Source of the DNA: Bolinopsis microptera
Taxonomy: Eukaryota; Ctenophora; Tentaculata; Lobata; Bolinopsidae
Assembly: GCF_026151205.1 (NCBI RefSeq)
Contig: NC_087076.1
Span: 21,446,828 to 21,510,827 of the forward strand
Direction of reading: 5' to 3'
DNA length: 64,000 nt
Numbering within the stretch: the first letter of the stretch is position 1; each line of letters begins with the position of its first letter. The notes beneath the pieces are model-generated. The model searched no databases. It was not told where the DNA came from and worked only from the letters and a program-made list of their open reading frames with translations. A program made the translations under genes and the position numbers. Shown here one piece after another: positions 53,125 to 64,000 of this stretch.

Positions 53125-53226
53125 CGGCGGGTTTTTTTATGACTGGTAAAATTTTTGACCGGGAAAAATATGGCGGAATCTTCCAAAACCCACCACTTTA
53201 TCCCGGTTATAATAATCCCGAGTAAG
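53125..53226 (-). repeat. MITE-like repeat, copy 2
   Basis: Inverse relative of 51370-51475 (TTATCCCGGTTATAATAATC at its right end, GGCGGGTTTTTTTATGACTG at its left). Confidence 0.65.
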
Positions 53227-53309
53227 GTAAGCACTCAATCAAGTAAAATTCATATATAATCATCATAGATAGCACTCAGTTTGACTGTTCAACTCTCTAC
53301 TAAGATAAA

Positions 53310-55340
53310 GAACTCAAACATAAATATCAAAGTGCGATTGCTGAAAGGTTATCGGGTAAAACTTATCTAAATGACCCAAATGAGAAAATGAACGAACTTT
53401 TTAGTGACATACGTGCGTGTGCTGAAGAAACTATACCACTGAAAGGGAAATCCTCTAAACAAAATTTCTCCAGTGATCTAACAGTAGCTTCATTAGTTGC
53501 TAAAAAGCTCAGACTCTGAAGATCGAATCAGCCCCAAGTGGTAGTGATGATAGGAGAGAAGTTAGAAAGATTCAGAGTAGCATTTCTAAGAGACTTGTGC
53601 AAATAAATAACATTAAGGCTGACGCTCCAGCAAAAGGAAGAAATAACATTGACGATGCTAGAAAGATGTTTGAAGCTTCAAGATCTTTAGCTGGAATAAA
53701 AAGTCGGGTAACATAGTGGTCAATGACATCAACAACAACCCTATTGGTACTGATTTAGGGAAAGCAAACACAGTGAAAGCTTTCTTCGAAAAACGACTAA
53801 CAGAAGGAGTTGAAGCTGGCCTGCAACCTTTCACCTGCGATCCAAAACCACTTGATAACCCCATTACACCAGTTGACGTTAAACTTGCTGAAAGTAAACT
53901 CAAATCAAACCGTGCCAGTGGTCCAGATAATCTCCAGAATGAGTTGATAAAGTACGCCCATCCAATTATTTTTGAGAAGTATGCTGAGGCAATTAATGAG
54001 TGATTTAGTAGGAACAAATACATTAGTTCGATAGGACAAGGTATTGTGACTCCTCTACAGAAGCCCGGTAAACCTAAATGTCCCCTCACAAGCCTTACAC
54101 CACTTACACTGTTAAACGGATCGAGGAAGATGCTCACTCAAATTGCCTTAAAACGGGTTGAGAGTATAATTGACAACTACACTATGAGTATATGCCATGG
54201 CGGAGTGCTTACAAGAGAGGTAGCAGCTGCTCTGACATTGTGTGGGCTCAGAGAATGCTCATATCTGTTGTGATGAGGAAGAAATGGAAATTTAGCAAAA
54301 TTGGTATTAATATGAGTAAAGCTTTTGATACCTTGAAAAGGGATACTATTGTCATCAAGGTGACAGTTTATTTGGAAAGTTATTCACACTTATTCTTGCA
54401 GCAGCCTTACACCACCTCAGAGCTGTATCTAGAAGACCAAACCCACCAGTATCAGAACTAGGTTTTCCAACTGAGTGGGAATATTCAGACGATTGTGACT
54501 TTGCTGACGAGGACATCGAGAAACTGAGAACTTTCCTTCCTGCAGTGAAGGAGGTTCTCAAAGACTGGAACCTCCAAGTAAATGAAAGTAAAACTGAATT
54601 CAGTACCTTCTACCTGGCGAAAAATCCGATAAAGACACGAACGGTCAGCCATTAGCTAATAACGAACCATGGCGAAGTAATAAGTCACTAGGTTCCTTAC
54701 TGTGTACTGAGAAGGACATTCAAAGAAGGAGAATCCTAGCTGAGATTGCTTATAAGAAGTTTAAAAAGGATTGATGTCCGGTAAGAAAATTTCCCTTGAG
54801 AGAAAGCTGAGGTTATATGATGCTCAAGTTGTATCTGTATTGATTTATAACTCAAACAGTTGGAGTCCTAAGAAAGCAACCATGGAGAAAATAGACACAC
54901 TTCATTGTAGACACCTGAGGTCCATTTTAAACATCAAATGGCCTAAATGTATGATAAGCAACAAAGCATTGTATGAAAGGTGCAAATTTGAAAACTTATC
55001 CAAGCGTATCGAACACCAGCGGTTGAAGATGTTTGGACACATTCTCAGGAGTATGGAGAACACCCTAGCCCAAACGGCTCTCTCTTTTGCTATTGAATCA
55101 GATAATTTATTTATTGGAAGATTGGGGAGACCTAGAATGAACTTGTTATCTGTTTTAAGAAGTGATTTAAGTAGTAGAAATTTGCACATAGATAACTTGC
55201 ATGAATTAAACGAAATCAAAGATATAACTGCATGCAACAGATGTTGGGAAAATCTGTTTCAAGGGTACAGTTTACCGCATTAACGTATTTTCATGAATCA
55301 TTCTTGTCGGTAAGATCCTGTTTTATAATAATAATAATTT
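53310..55340 (+). mobile_element. Decayed non-LTR retrotransposon
   Basis: Successive broken frames carry the linker (KTYLNDPNEKMNELF), the RT start (ASGPDNLQNELIKYAHPI), TPLQKPGKP, GINMSKAFDTLKRD, CDFADEDIEKL-type remnants and the C-terminal LYDAQVVSVLIYNSNSW and RHLRSILNIKW. Several frameshifts and stops make it inactive. It ends near an ATAATAATAAT tail at 55324-55337. The RT fragment at 2907 belongs to this or a related family. Confidence 0.82.
54771..55283 (+). pseudogene. C-terminal ORF remnant of the decayed retrotransposon
   Basis: The longest remaining frame, 170 codons. It has the post-RT region with ERKLRLYDAQVVSVLIYNSN, RLKMFGHILRS and the GRLGRPRMNLL motif, ending in a Cys/Trp pattern (NRCWENLF). 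It is disconnected from the RT domain by frameshifts upstream. Confidence 0.8.
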
Positions 55341-55742
55341 GTTAAGACGAACGTAAAAATTGTAACAAAAGCAAAATATTCAAGGTTCAACTTTTATCTG
55401 ATAAATTAACTAATGTATTAGGTAACTAATGTATGTATCTGTAAAACATAACTTTTCACGATCAATTACAACAAATTACTATCACAGCTAGGCAAAAAGG
55501 TATGTAGGTATACGTCGTATAGCACTGGCGGCAACTTATTTAAGTAAAGTTTCCCGCCATAATTTTCATATGTTTAAACTAAAATCGATCAAGGATGTCA
55601 ATAAGTATCACGACATATGGATCAGGCTAGTAAGTTATAAGTATAAGTGATAAGTATAAAGGTAGAATGTTTCCAGGTTTATTCACCATGTCGAGTTGGA
55701 AACGTTACAGGAGATGGCATTTAATACTGCTACTGTAACTAC

Positions 55743-55897
55743 AGTAAAACCCCAATTTACCGCGGCCATCTCCTTTCCCCCAAATAGGGTTTAACGTCAT
55801 GTATAATGTAAGCAAACAAAACCCCGATTTACCGCGAACCCCGATTTACCGCGGATATGTCCTTTCCCCAAACTCCGCGGTAAATCGGGGTTTTACT
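55743..55897 (+). mobile_element. MITE with CAGTAAAACCCC-type ends
   Basis: The left end AGTAAAACCCCAATTTACCG and right end CGGTAAATCGGGGTTTTACT are inverted repeats, with an extra internal copy of CCCCGATTTACCGCG. The end sequence resembles pogo/Tigger-type elements, which duplicate TA. The right flank does not show a clean TA, so the assignment is tentative. Confidence 0.75.
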
Positions 55898-55979
55898 TAA
55901 CTACTAAAAATGTAGCACGCTCGGAGATACAGGCATATCAATCGTACTCCTTATATGGGGACCACGTACTAAGGGTTTA

Positions 55980-56200
55980 GTCTCCCAGGTAACCGTATCC
56001 AGGGTAACCGTATCCAGGGTAACTTGGAGTAGAGGCCGATTAAACGTCAGACCGCGGGTATAATTAATTGACCGCTGATTTAATCAGTCATATTAACTGC
56101 TATTAGATGTCAGGTTATGTCAAATCTTGCTGGACAACAGTGTGGGACCCACACAGTCACTGTGGTAACCGTCTCCCTGGTAACCGTCACTGTGGGTGGA
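55980..56200 (+). repeat. GGTAACCGT-type repeats
   Basis: Three CAGGGTAACCGTATC-like units lie at 55985-56025 and a GGTAACCGTCTCCCTGGTAA pair near 56163-56190. Confidence 0.7.
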
Positions 56201-56571
56201 CCTCAATGATTACCGGCCAATGACTTGCTTGGAATTCCCTTCATCATAATAGAGAACTGTAAATTCGTTATGCAGAGTGGATTTAATCCGGTGTCATGGC
56301 CTGGATAGTGGATATACATTTAGCGGAGCGGTAATAAGGGGTGCATCCCGCGTTACAGCCCGGTAACCAGGGCAACCGACTGGAACGCAGCACTGCGGTA
56401 TACTGGTAAACATTATACATTTGTTTAAATATCAATTATTACTAGTACCTGTTAACCGACCAGATTTGCGAACTTCTCCGTTTGAGAACCTTTCTAAAAG
56501 CACTAAGATCTGAGAAATACGTCACTACAAATGGGAACTAATACTACCTGCTAAGGCACTATAATACGGAC

Positions 56572-56777
56572 AGCAGAAAGCACACAGCAGAAAGCACACA
56601 GCAGAAAGCACACCACAGAAAGCACACAACAGCAGAAAGCACACAACAGCAGAAAGCACACAGCAGAAAGCACACAGCAGAAAGCACACCGCAGAAAGCA
56701 CACCGCAAAAAGCACACAGCAGAAAGCACACAGCAGAAAGCACACAGCAGAAAGCACACAGCAGAAAGCACACAGCA
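56572..56777 (+). repeat. 14-bp minisatellite
   Basis: About fourteen copies of CAGAAAGCACACAG with small variants. Cys/Leu-rich frames on the minus strand across it are by-products. Confidence 0.92.
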
Positions 56778-56854
56778 GTGTACCAGCTCAATGAGACACA
56801 CAATGAGACAGATAATGTCCCATAATGGTGTGCTCAGCTCCAACCCTACTCGTG

Positions 56855-57015
56855 GGTTCCATCTCCCTGGAAACCGTCTCCCAGGTAACCGTCACAAGGA
56901 AGTAACACTTTGTAAGTTGGGACAACTTTACGCTTTTAACTACCTTATAAACTCTTATTTCAGAGTTTATTAATCAAAGCGATACTTGTGACGGTTACCA
57001 GGGAGACGGTTACCA
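56855..57015. repeat. Inverted GGTAACCGTC pair
   Basis: CCGTCTCCCAGGTAACCGTC at 56873-56893 is inverted as GACGGTTACCAGGGAGACGG at 56989-57010, with ~100 bp between. It can form a hairpin. Confidence 0.75.
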
Positions 57016-57499
57016 AAGTGATCAATGAATCTATAGTAGTGTACTACTCAAAACCATACAGAACAACCAACAGTGGAATAAAGTACCCACTGTTAACAAC
57101 TGAACATCTCAAGTCATTGAAAGGTCGCGTAGTCATGATAATTGACTTTACTTAGTATACTAAACGATGCGGGGGAATACGGTCACATCGCACATGTACT
57201 AAATATTGCGATTCTTGAAGCCGTGAAGAAGAAAGCAGGCAACATTACCAAAATCAAGCTAACTCCACAATCAAATATGTAGATGAAACACAATATCGAT
57301 AAACGAAAGATGAAAACTGAACGAATTCACTGAGTTGCAGACAGCAGTAGTAGTAGTAAACCAGCATTACTTTTGCAGACTCTTCTTTCTAACCGCTCCT
57401 TATCACACTCACAGTAATGACCGTTGCTTGTGTTCAAGAAAACGGTAACGTGAATATTAAACGATTCTGAAGGGGCATGGGAAAGGAGTGTCACTCTGT

Positions 57500-57723
57500 G
57501 AACATTGAAGTTCTAGTATTAGGGAACCTATGCATGGTAGAGCACGGCAAGGCCGACCAAGACAAAGATACTTATCTATGTTACTGAAGGAAGTTGGGAC
57601 AAACTCTAAAGACTTAAAGAGGAACTGCGAACCCTGATGCGGGACAGGGATATATGGAGGGGGTAATCTGGCGTAGATCGGATTTAGTTCCGACATAGTA
57701 GTAGTAGTACAGAGCTGTAGTAT

Positions 57724-57755
<32 letters not shown>

Positions 57756-57757
57756 CA
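57500..57757 (+). mobile_element. 5'-truncated copy of the RTE-like element, 3' end
   Basis: It matches the last ~200 bases of the ORF of 30576-33679 (GAGCACGGCAAGGCCGACCA, CCCTGATGCGGGACAGGGAT, CTGGCGTAGATCGGA) and ends in a long run of TAG/AGT repeats. A one-base frame change relative to the intact copy (after GACTT) shows decay. The left limit is approximate. Confidence 0.85.
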
Positions 57758-59040
57758 ATTCGTCTCCAAATTTAAAAACAATCCGCGAATCGGGGGTTTG
57801 AAAAACGATCTGGCATTTTTATTACAGGGATATGACGAACATTTTGATAAAGTGGTAAGATTAACAAATGAACCTCGATTTATGGAAAGTGAAAACTGTA
57901 AAAGTTACAATAGGCAAATGAAATTGATCATTACATATTAGAGTAATAAAAATTGAGTAAAAGAACAACATTTTTTCTTTCTTTTCTCGGAAATTAGGAC
58001 GATAACCGATCATGTTTTTAGTGATCAAATTGAGTAGGATTAACAACACGATTCAGCAATATGCTAAAAACAGTTCGCTGATTGACAAATCGCGATTAAG
58101 CAACGAATTGCACAACTTAAACTAGGCTAGAACAGCCAAGGTAATGGAAACTCTGGATGAAACACCAGGCACAAAAAACAACGTTCAGCTTCAACTAACA
58201 GTACTAATTAAACTGTCCAAAAAGTTGTAAAATTATGAACAAAGTTCAACCTCCATCTCCACACTGAAGTAATTACAATTATCTAATTATAATGTGATAA
58301 TAATCATAATTACGAGGCAATAAAAAGGAGGATAAAAGAGTTTAATGAAGGAGCACAAGGCCCACGTGGGGACTTGTGCGCATTGTAATAATACGCAACA
58401 TACACTGGTACATAAATTGTGGCGCCGAACCAAGGCGCCACTTCCCCCCGACTGGACTAGAACTACACAGCAGCTAAGAACTACACCAGCCAAGCACTGG
58501 GACACCGAACAAAAGAGAGTGGAGAGTACTACCCACAGGTGATAACACATGTTGTGTGAGTGTTATAGTTCGCGCCTCATGGTGCAGAGACAACCCCCCC
58601 TGTGAGGGCTCCAGTGGAGTAGGGAGTGTGTACTGTGTGCTGCAGTATCTTGTGTAATGACCCATTATTCTTGTTATGGCTTGATAATTCCTGGATCAAC
58701 CTGGTCATCAGTCCCGCCTCTAATCAGTTCTTTTAATTTTTAAGACTGCCCTAGTACCCACGGTTTTGAGATCAATTAGCCGGGATTGAAGGAGTTATAA
58801 AGCTGAACTGCTCTGAATTTTACTATTTACTACTTATTATTCAGGGCAAAACACACGATTTGCTTGATGTAGGAGGTTTTATGTTGCTACGGGTAGATAA
58901 TAGGGACCAACTTCGAAGAAACAGAATTCGAAGAAATAGAAAGAATGGAATTTATAGCAAATACCGGGAAGTTTCAAGTAGTACACTCATCAAATGCTGT
59001 TGCACGTTTTCAATACTGGATTATATAGAACAAGGTCTAC
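57758..59040. other. Region without recognised genes
   Basis: A short palindrome TGGCGCCGAACCAAGGCGCCA lies near 58420. No coding frame with protein-like features is present. Confidence 0.55.
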
Positions 59041-59048
59041 CCAATGTT

Positions 59049-60021
59049 ACAGGATTACAGTTACTCGGGGTTACACTTACTCAGGGGTTACACTTACCCA
59101 GGGTTACAGTTACCCAGGGTTACAGTTACCCGGGGTTACACTTACCCAGGGTTACAGTTACCCGGGGTTACACTTACCCAGGGTTTCAGTCACCCGGGGT
59201 TACACTTACCCAGGGTTACAGTTACCCAGGGTTACACTTACCCAGGGTTACAGTTACCCGTGGTTACACTTACCCAGGGTTACACTTACCCAGGGTTTCA
59301 GTCACCCGGGGTCACCCAGTGACTTAGCATGATTGGTTTATCGGAAAATCAGCAACAAGACACGATCAGACACGATCAGACAGAGAAAAATATCGTTAAA
59401 CAGCAAGATTCCAGACCAAGGTACAGTTACCCGGGGTTACAGTTAGCCGGGGTTACAGTTACCCAGGGTTACAGTTACCCAGAGTTACAGTTACCCAGGG
59501 TTACAGTTACCCAGAGTTACAGTTACCCGGGGTTACACTTACCCAGGGTTTCAGTCACCCGGGGTCACCCAGTGACTTAGCATGATTGGTTTATCGGAAA
59601 ATCAGCAACAAGACACGATCAGACACGATCAGACAGAGAAAAATATCGTTAAACAGCAAGATTCCAGACCAAGGTACAGTTACCCGGGGTTACAGTTACC
59701 CGGGGTTACAGTTACCCAGGGTTACAGTTACCCAGGGTTACAATTACCCAGGGTTACAGTTACCCGGGGTTACAGTTACCCGGGGTTACAGTTACCCGGG
59801 GTTACAGTTACCCGGGGTTACAGTTACCCGGGGTTACAGTTACCCGGGGTTACACTTACCCAGGGTTACAGTTACCCAGGGTTACAGTTACCCAGGGTTA
59901 CAGTTACCCGGGGTTACAGTTACCCGGGGTTACAGTTACCCGGGGTTACAGTTACCCGGGGTTACAGTTACCCGGGGTTACAGTTACCCAGGGTTACAGT
60001 TACCCGGGGTTACAGTTCAAC
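59049..60021 (+). repeat. 15-bp minisatellite with ~253-bp higher-order unit
   Basis: Tandem GGTTACAGTTACCCG/A units, with GGTTACACTTACCC variants, fill 59049-59310, 59420-59565 and 59672-60018. Two copies of a ~110-bp unrelated block (starting CAGTGACTTAGCATGATTGG at 59319 and 59572) separate them, so a ~253-bp unit was duplicated. Open frames on all plus phases are a consequence of the 15-bp period. Confidence 0.93.
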
Positions 60022-60059
60022 AGCAAGATCCCAAGAGTTAAGTGTGCAATAACAACCTT

Positions 60060-63000
60060 ACTCTGGACCCCCTAGTAGTGATATGTCACCATGCAAAATA
60101 GGAATCCCTCAAATCATTCCTCAAATCTGTGACGGGGACTAATGATACAAATTCAGAGAAATATTTCGGATATGCTAGCAAAAAAAACTGACACCACTCA
60201 GAAGTGTATGCTGGAAAGACAGTACGTAATAGTGGATAAGTTTCGCTTTCTGATATCAAACAGAGGTAAACGAGGTGATCTCAAATTTCCCATCATGACA
60301 TTAACGCCCAATTTGGCTAATAACCATGAGCCCTGGAAGAGATACACGTAAACCAAGAATCTAGACCTTACATCTATGACAGCGAAACCAACACAGTAAA
60401 ATCGTTCGTCCAAAACCATTATACATATTATAACCCTGTAAACAAACAATATCCCAGTTTGATTGAGGTTGGAGCGAGATACACATGATGTACAGCAGAT
60501 AACACACCGAGCACAATGATGTCAGACAATGACGTCAGACGATGACGTCATACGTAGGGAATATTCTACACGCTAATTCTTGGGGTCACGATTAAAAATT
60601 AAAATAAAGGATATACCGATAGATATAAGTAAATTAAATACAACATAAGTAAATTAAAGTAAAATGACGAGCACGCGATTCACGAATATTCCCCTGTCAC
60701 ATGACCGGCGAGAAGTCACGCGACTTAATCACGCGCGGTCACGTGCTCAACCTCCCCGATCACCAACATCCTCATTCCTCACATACCGAGACAATAGTGC
60801 TTCCAGATTCTACTTTAATTCTAATTACTCTAATTTGTCTCTGAGACTGTTATATATTATATAGTAAGTAAGTAAGTATATCACTATATGATCACATTTT
60901 AAACCGCTTTTTAGTTTTTTGGCCTTCCATCTAGGTCTAATTTCCCGGTCTAATATAATGAATGTCAGTTTTAGCACCAGATCAAAGGCTTGGCCCTGAA
61001 CATACAACCATCTGAACATCGGCTTTGTGCGACAAACGTGGGAGCTATTATTCATTTTAGAGATGCATAGACAATAGACATACTCGAAGAATCAGATGAT
61101 CTTGAAGGTGAAGCTAAGCCTAAAATTGCATCTTATGCCACGTTCTTTGGCCTATTTTTTATTTTTTCCATGCTGATTTGAAGGCCATTAAAGAATTTGA
61201 ACCAGTCGAAAAGTTTTAATTGTATATCACTTACGGTTTTTGCGGAAAGTCGTATTAAAGTTGATGCCGTAAAATGGTATCAAAATGGTACGAATATATA
61301 TAATATATATATATAATATATATACCTATATAGTCAAGACGTGAGTATTAGGGCTCTCATTGACAAATTTATGTTCAATCCCGTTTAATCCCGTTTAATC
61401 CTCTTTATATCGTCCCGCTTTATATATAGTAAGATAGTTATGCAGGGCGACGCGGTGTGCTGGAGGAATGCTGATTCAACGATAAAATGATAAATAAGCT
61501 TCGGAAACAAGAGCTAACATTATTAGTTGACTGGGAAAGATTGCGGAGGTAAGTCAATTTAAAGTGATGTAATAATGATCCAGGTATGTGAATGGGCATC
61601 GCTGCATTCTCTGACGAATTCCTAAGGTGATTACAGTTACCCGGGGTTGCAGTTCCTAAGGTGACGCACATATGATTATGTCGGAAAACGGCAGATCGCT
61701 AGCACCAATTTTTCATCGCATAATAAAAACTAAATTGTTTGAGCTCCAGAGATCGCTGGCAGTCAAAAAATCTGCTGGAGGAAAAATGTTTGCTACTAAA
61801 ATGAAATTTGTTAGAATATCTTGAAAAGGTAACTAACAAGCAGTTATCACATACAAAAAGTTATTACAGACTGAAAAAAGCTACAGTTAGAGCAGAAAAG
61901 TGAGGTGTTTAAGAAAAATGACTCAAGTTTCCGACCGAAAACCTCAACATTCTAATAAATTTCTCTCAAACAACTGTTAAACTACATTCAATTTAATTAT
62001 AGTATTTGAGTAACATTCACTGGGTGCTTGTTAAATTGACTGTTCCTGGTCGAGTAAATAGCACTGCGTGCTTTTTATTGTTAAAATAACATTCACATCT
62101 AGTCAGACTGTATTTAGCTCCTGCTGCAGTCAACTCCAAATTAGTCATCAAATTGATCTGATTGTAACTAATCCTTATCAACTGAGTTGCAAGCTCATTA
62201 AAAAACATAGATTTAACCCCATAGATCAAGCTTTTAATGTAAATAAGGCCAGAAGGACGACGATCAGATAAATAATGGCTACAAAAAATAATACCCAGCC
62301 AGAGTCGCGAGTAAACAGATGTTAAAATCGATTAACAATTATTGTTAAACCCAAGGTGCCAACAAAACACAGCTACCACACAAGCTAATTTGTCTGTGAT
62401 GTTTGTTTAGGAAGTAGAAGTGATATACAGGTGGAGGAGTATTATCTGTACACTAAATGATACGTGTCTATCCAGGACCCGGTTCCGGATGTTCCCGTCT
62501 CCATGGTTACACAAGGAATCCCTGCTGAGTGTTACACACTATCCAGTGAGGGGGCTCCTTGTAAACCGATTATATTTATGCAACGTAAACTTTAAATAGC
62601 TGGTATTAAGTATATTCTATGCTGCATACCAACGAGGTTGTAATGTCCACAAGCGAGGGGTGTAGGACACACAAGCAGGATGTTAGCGAGACTACACACC
62701 CTGCAGACTCTGGGAGACAGATAGGATCCCCAGACAGATGGTAGATGAGTAATTAAGAGTATGAAGTATCGGCCAGACATATGATGGGACGATAAAAACT
62801 ATAGTAAACACGTACTCGTATTATTAAAAATAATAAACAGTACGAGAATGAGGTACCCGATGAAAATTGTGAGATTCTTCAAGTTAGGAGATAAGACATT
62901 GAAATGTTGCAATTTTTGGATTCGGAGGGGAGAAGATTCAATAAACAATAGCATTCCCTTTCTTGTCTTAACAAGAGGATAATTAAAAAGCACACCCTGA

Positions 63001-64000
63001 AATAATAAGGGCTCCGAGAACCCCAGCAATTATTCCGCAACTATTCAACAACTATTTGATCAGTTATTTGCCAGCCCGATATTAGGTTATGGTATCAAGT
63101 TCGTGACTATTTGTCCAAGCAAAGCTACAAATTGAATTGGTTAGTAACAAGAAATAACGCAAGATGATCTAATCCACACCGCACGACTTAACTGATCCGA
63201 TTCAACATATCTCAATGATCAAATGTTTGTAGGATCATAGTTCTCGTTAAATACACTTCACCAACAGATAAACGGACAATCCGATTATTTCTACTGACAA
63301 ATAGCGCGGAGAACTGCGACAGTAGTCGGATCCTGGGTACAAGGTCCTGGGTCATAAGTCATGGGTCCACAGTTCGTGGTAGTAGTGTGGTTCTAAATTA
63401 GGGAGACGCCATTTTGACCACATGGTCATTGGCGACATCTTAACATTAGTTAGATTCTTCAGAATAATGCTAATATACAGGTTTATGATGACCATTTTAC
63501 AAGGTTCACCTATCGGTCAGAAAGATAGGTTTGCTCAGCGGATGAAACAGTTTCAAGGCCTGTCAAGTGGGAGGTACGTGATCTAACACGTGATAAGCAC
63601 GTGCTAATGTTAGCACTGAGCATGTCATAAGGGTCTTAAAGTTTGCCAAATTGTAGCCGTGCTTTCAATTGCAATGGGTCAAATACAATTAAATTAGTTA
63701 AATAAAAGTACTGCCCAAATGCCATCAATAGAGACAAGGTGCAAACAACAAGTTGTAGAAGATTTAATAAATATTGATCAACCAATAAATACGAATTAAA
63801 TGTCTGTAAAATGTTTGTGAAATCTCGCAAGAACCGAGAAAACAGCTTGTCCATTTGTACGGGGTCCCCTGCCCCCCCCCCCCCCCCATCTTCCAACATC
63901 CCTGCCATTTGTACTGGATTATGAAAAATGCGGCAGTCCTCCTGTACAAGCAGCAACTGTCTACATTTTTACTAAACACTTGAGCGGGGTTATATAGTAT
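60060..64000. other. Right end of window, no gene recognised
   Basis: AT-rich sequence. Minor items are a tandem GATGACGTCA-type stretch (60519-60552), a TATATA microsatellite (61290-61330), a lone TTACAGTTACCCGGGGTTGC minisatellite remnant near 61632 and a C run at 63872-63887. None of the short frames has a signal peptide, domain or splice structure I can support. Confidence 0.5.

Noticed and set aside
56525-56843. Cys/Leu-rich minus frames that resemble membrane proteins
   Set aside because: They are by-products of the 14-bp GCAGAAAGCACACA array; all three frames give the same composition.
58415-58445. TGGCGCCGAAC-like string resembling a retroviral tRNA primer-binding site
   Set aside because: It is part of a short perfect palindrome, and no LTR pair, gag or pol sequence was found around it.
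58860-60052. Overlapping plus-strand frames with a GYSYPGLQLPG-type repeat
   Set aside because: All phases are open because the unit is 15 bp. The same peptide appears shifted in each frame, as expected of a non-coding minisatellite.

Overview
The window is animal (metazoan) nuclear DNA. It has many short exons with consensus GT-AG splice sites (often GTAAGT/GTGAGT), extracellular domains typical of animals (immunoglobulin-like, P-type trefoil, sushi/CCP and fibronectin type III), several APE/RT non-LTR retrotransposons, MITE-like foldbacks and abundant tandem repeats. Short TTAGGG-type (CCCTAACCCTAA) stretches fit an animal. I cannot name the species; an invertebrate, possibly a non-bilaterian, is a guess from repeat content and domain style. 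No gene symbol can be given with confidence.

The main content is one very large minus-strand gene that I assembled by hand from splice sites and reading phase. It runs from a start codon at 51204-51202 to a stop codon at 7935-7933 and has 31 exon positions (35 exons counting alternatives). Every junction keeps phase, and the total coding length is a multiple of three (5217 nt, 1738 residues in one form). The predicted protein is a single-pass cell-surface receptor: signal peptide (exons 1-2), an unassigned N-terminal region (exons 2-4), one P-type trefoil domain (exon 5), about seven CCP-like modules (exons 6-15), four FNIII-like domains (exons 16-22, the last carrying an acidic Ser/Glu/Asp repeat and a furin-type RRKR site), a final CCP-like module (exons 23-24), one transmembrane exon, and a cytoplasmic tail (exons 26-31) with NPYY, NPYA and YINL tyrosine motifs and a 12-residue repeat.

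The most unusual point is the transmembrane position. Four different transmembrane exons lie in tandem (15962-16082, 15085-15202, 14020-14143, 12863-12953). All have the same phases (1 in, 2 out), so exactly one must be used for the shared tail to stay in frame. A second frame-enforced choice exists at exon 13, where two alternative half-CCP exons lie side by side and one uses a GC donor. Tail exons 26-29 are all phase-symmetric cassettes. The exon-4/exon-5 junction crosses a 20-kb intron that holds an apparently intact non-LTR retrotransposon with a 12-bp target duplication and a nearly 13-kb array of a 24-bp satellite. That junction is the weakest link in the model.

Downstream of this gene, at 1-1910 and also on the minus strand, lies a second, smaller secreted or surface gene: signal peptide, Cys-rich exon, and two tandemly duplicated Ig exons. 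The two genes could belong to a recognition or immune-type cluster; that is inference from domains only.

The rest is repeats. At 2.9-6.1 kb there are MITEs, short dispersed repeats and a retrotransposon fragment. A 5'-truncated retrotransposon sits in the intron between exons 18 and 19 (19043-21183, 11-bp target duplication). Between 46.9 and 49.0 kb there are foldback elements and a low-complexity, probably poorly assembled stretch. A large inverted repeat occupies 51.7-52.7 kb, a decayed retrotransposon 53.3-55.3 kb, and several minisatellites lie between 55.7 and 60.0 kb. I recognise no gene in 55.3-64.0 kb.
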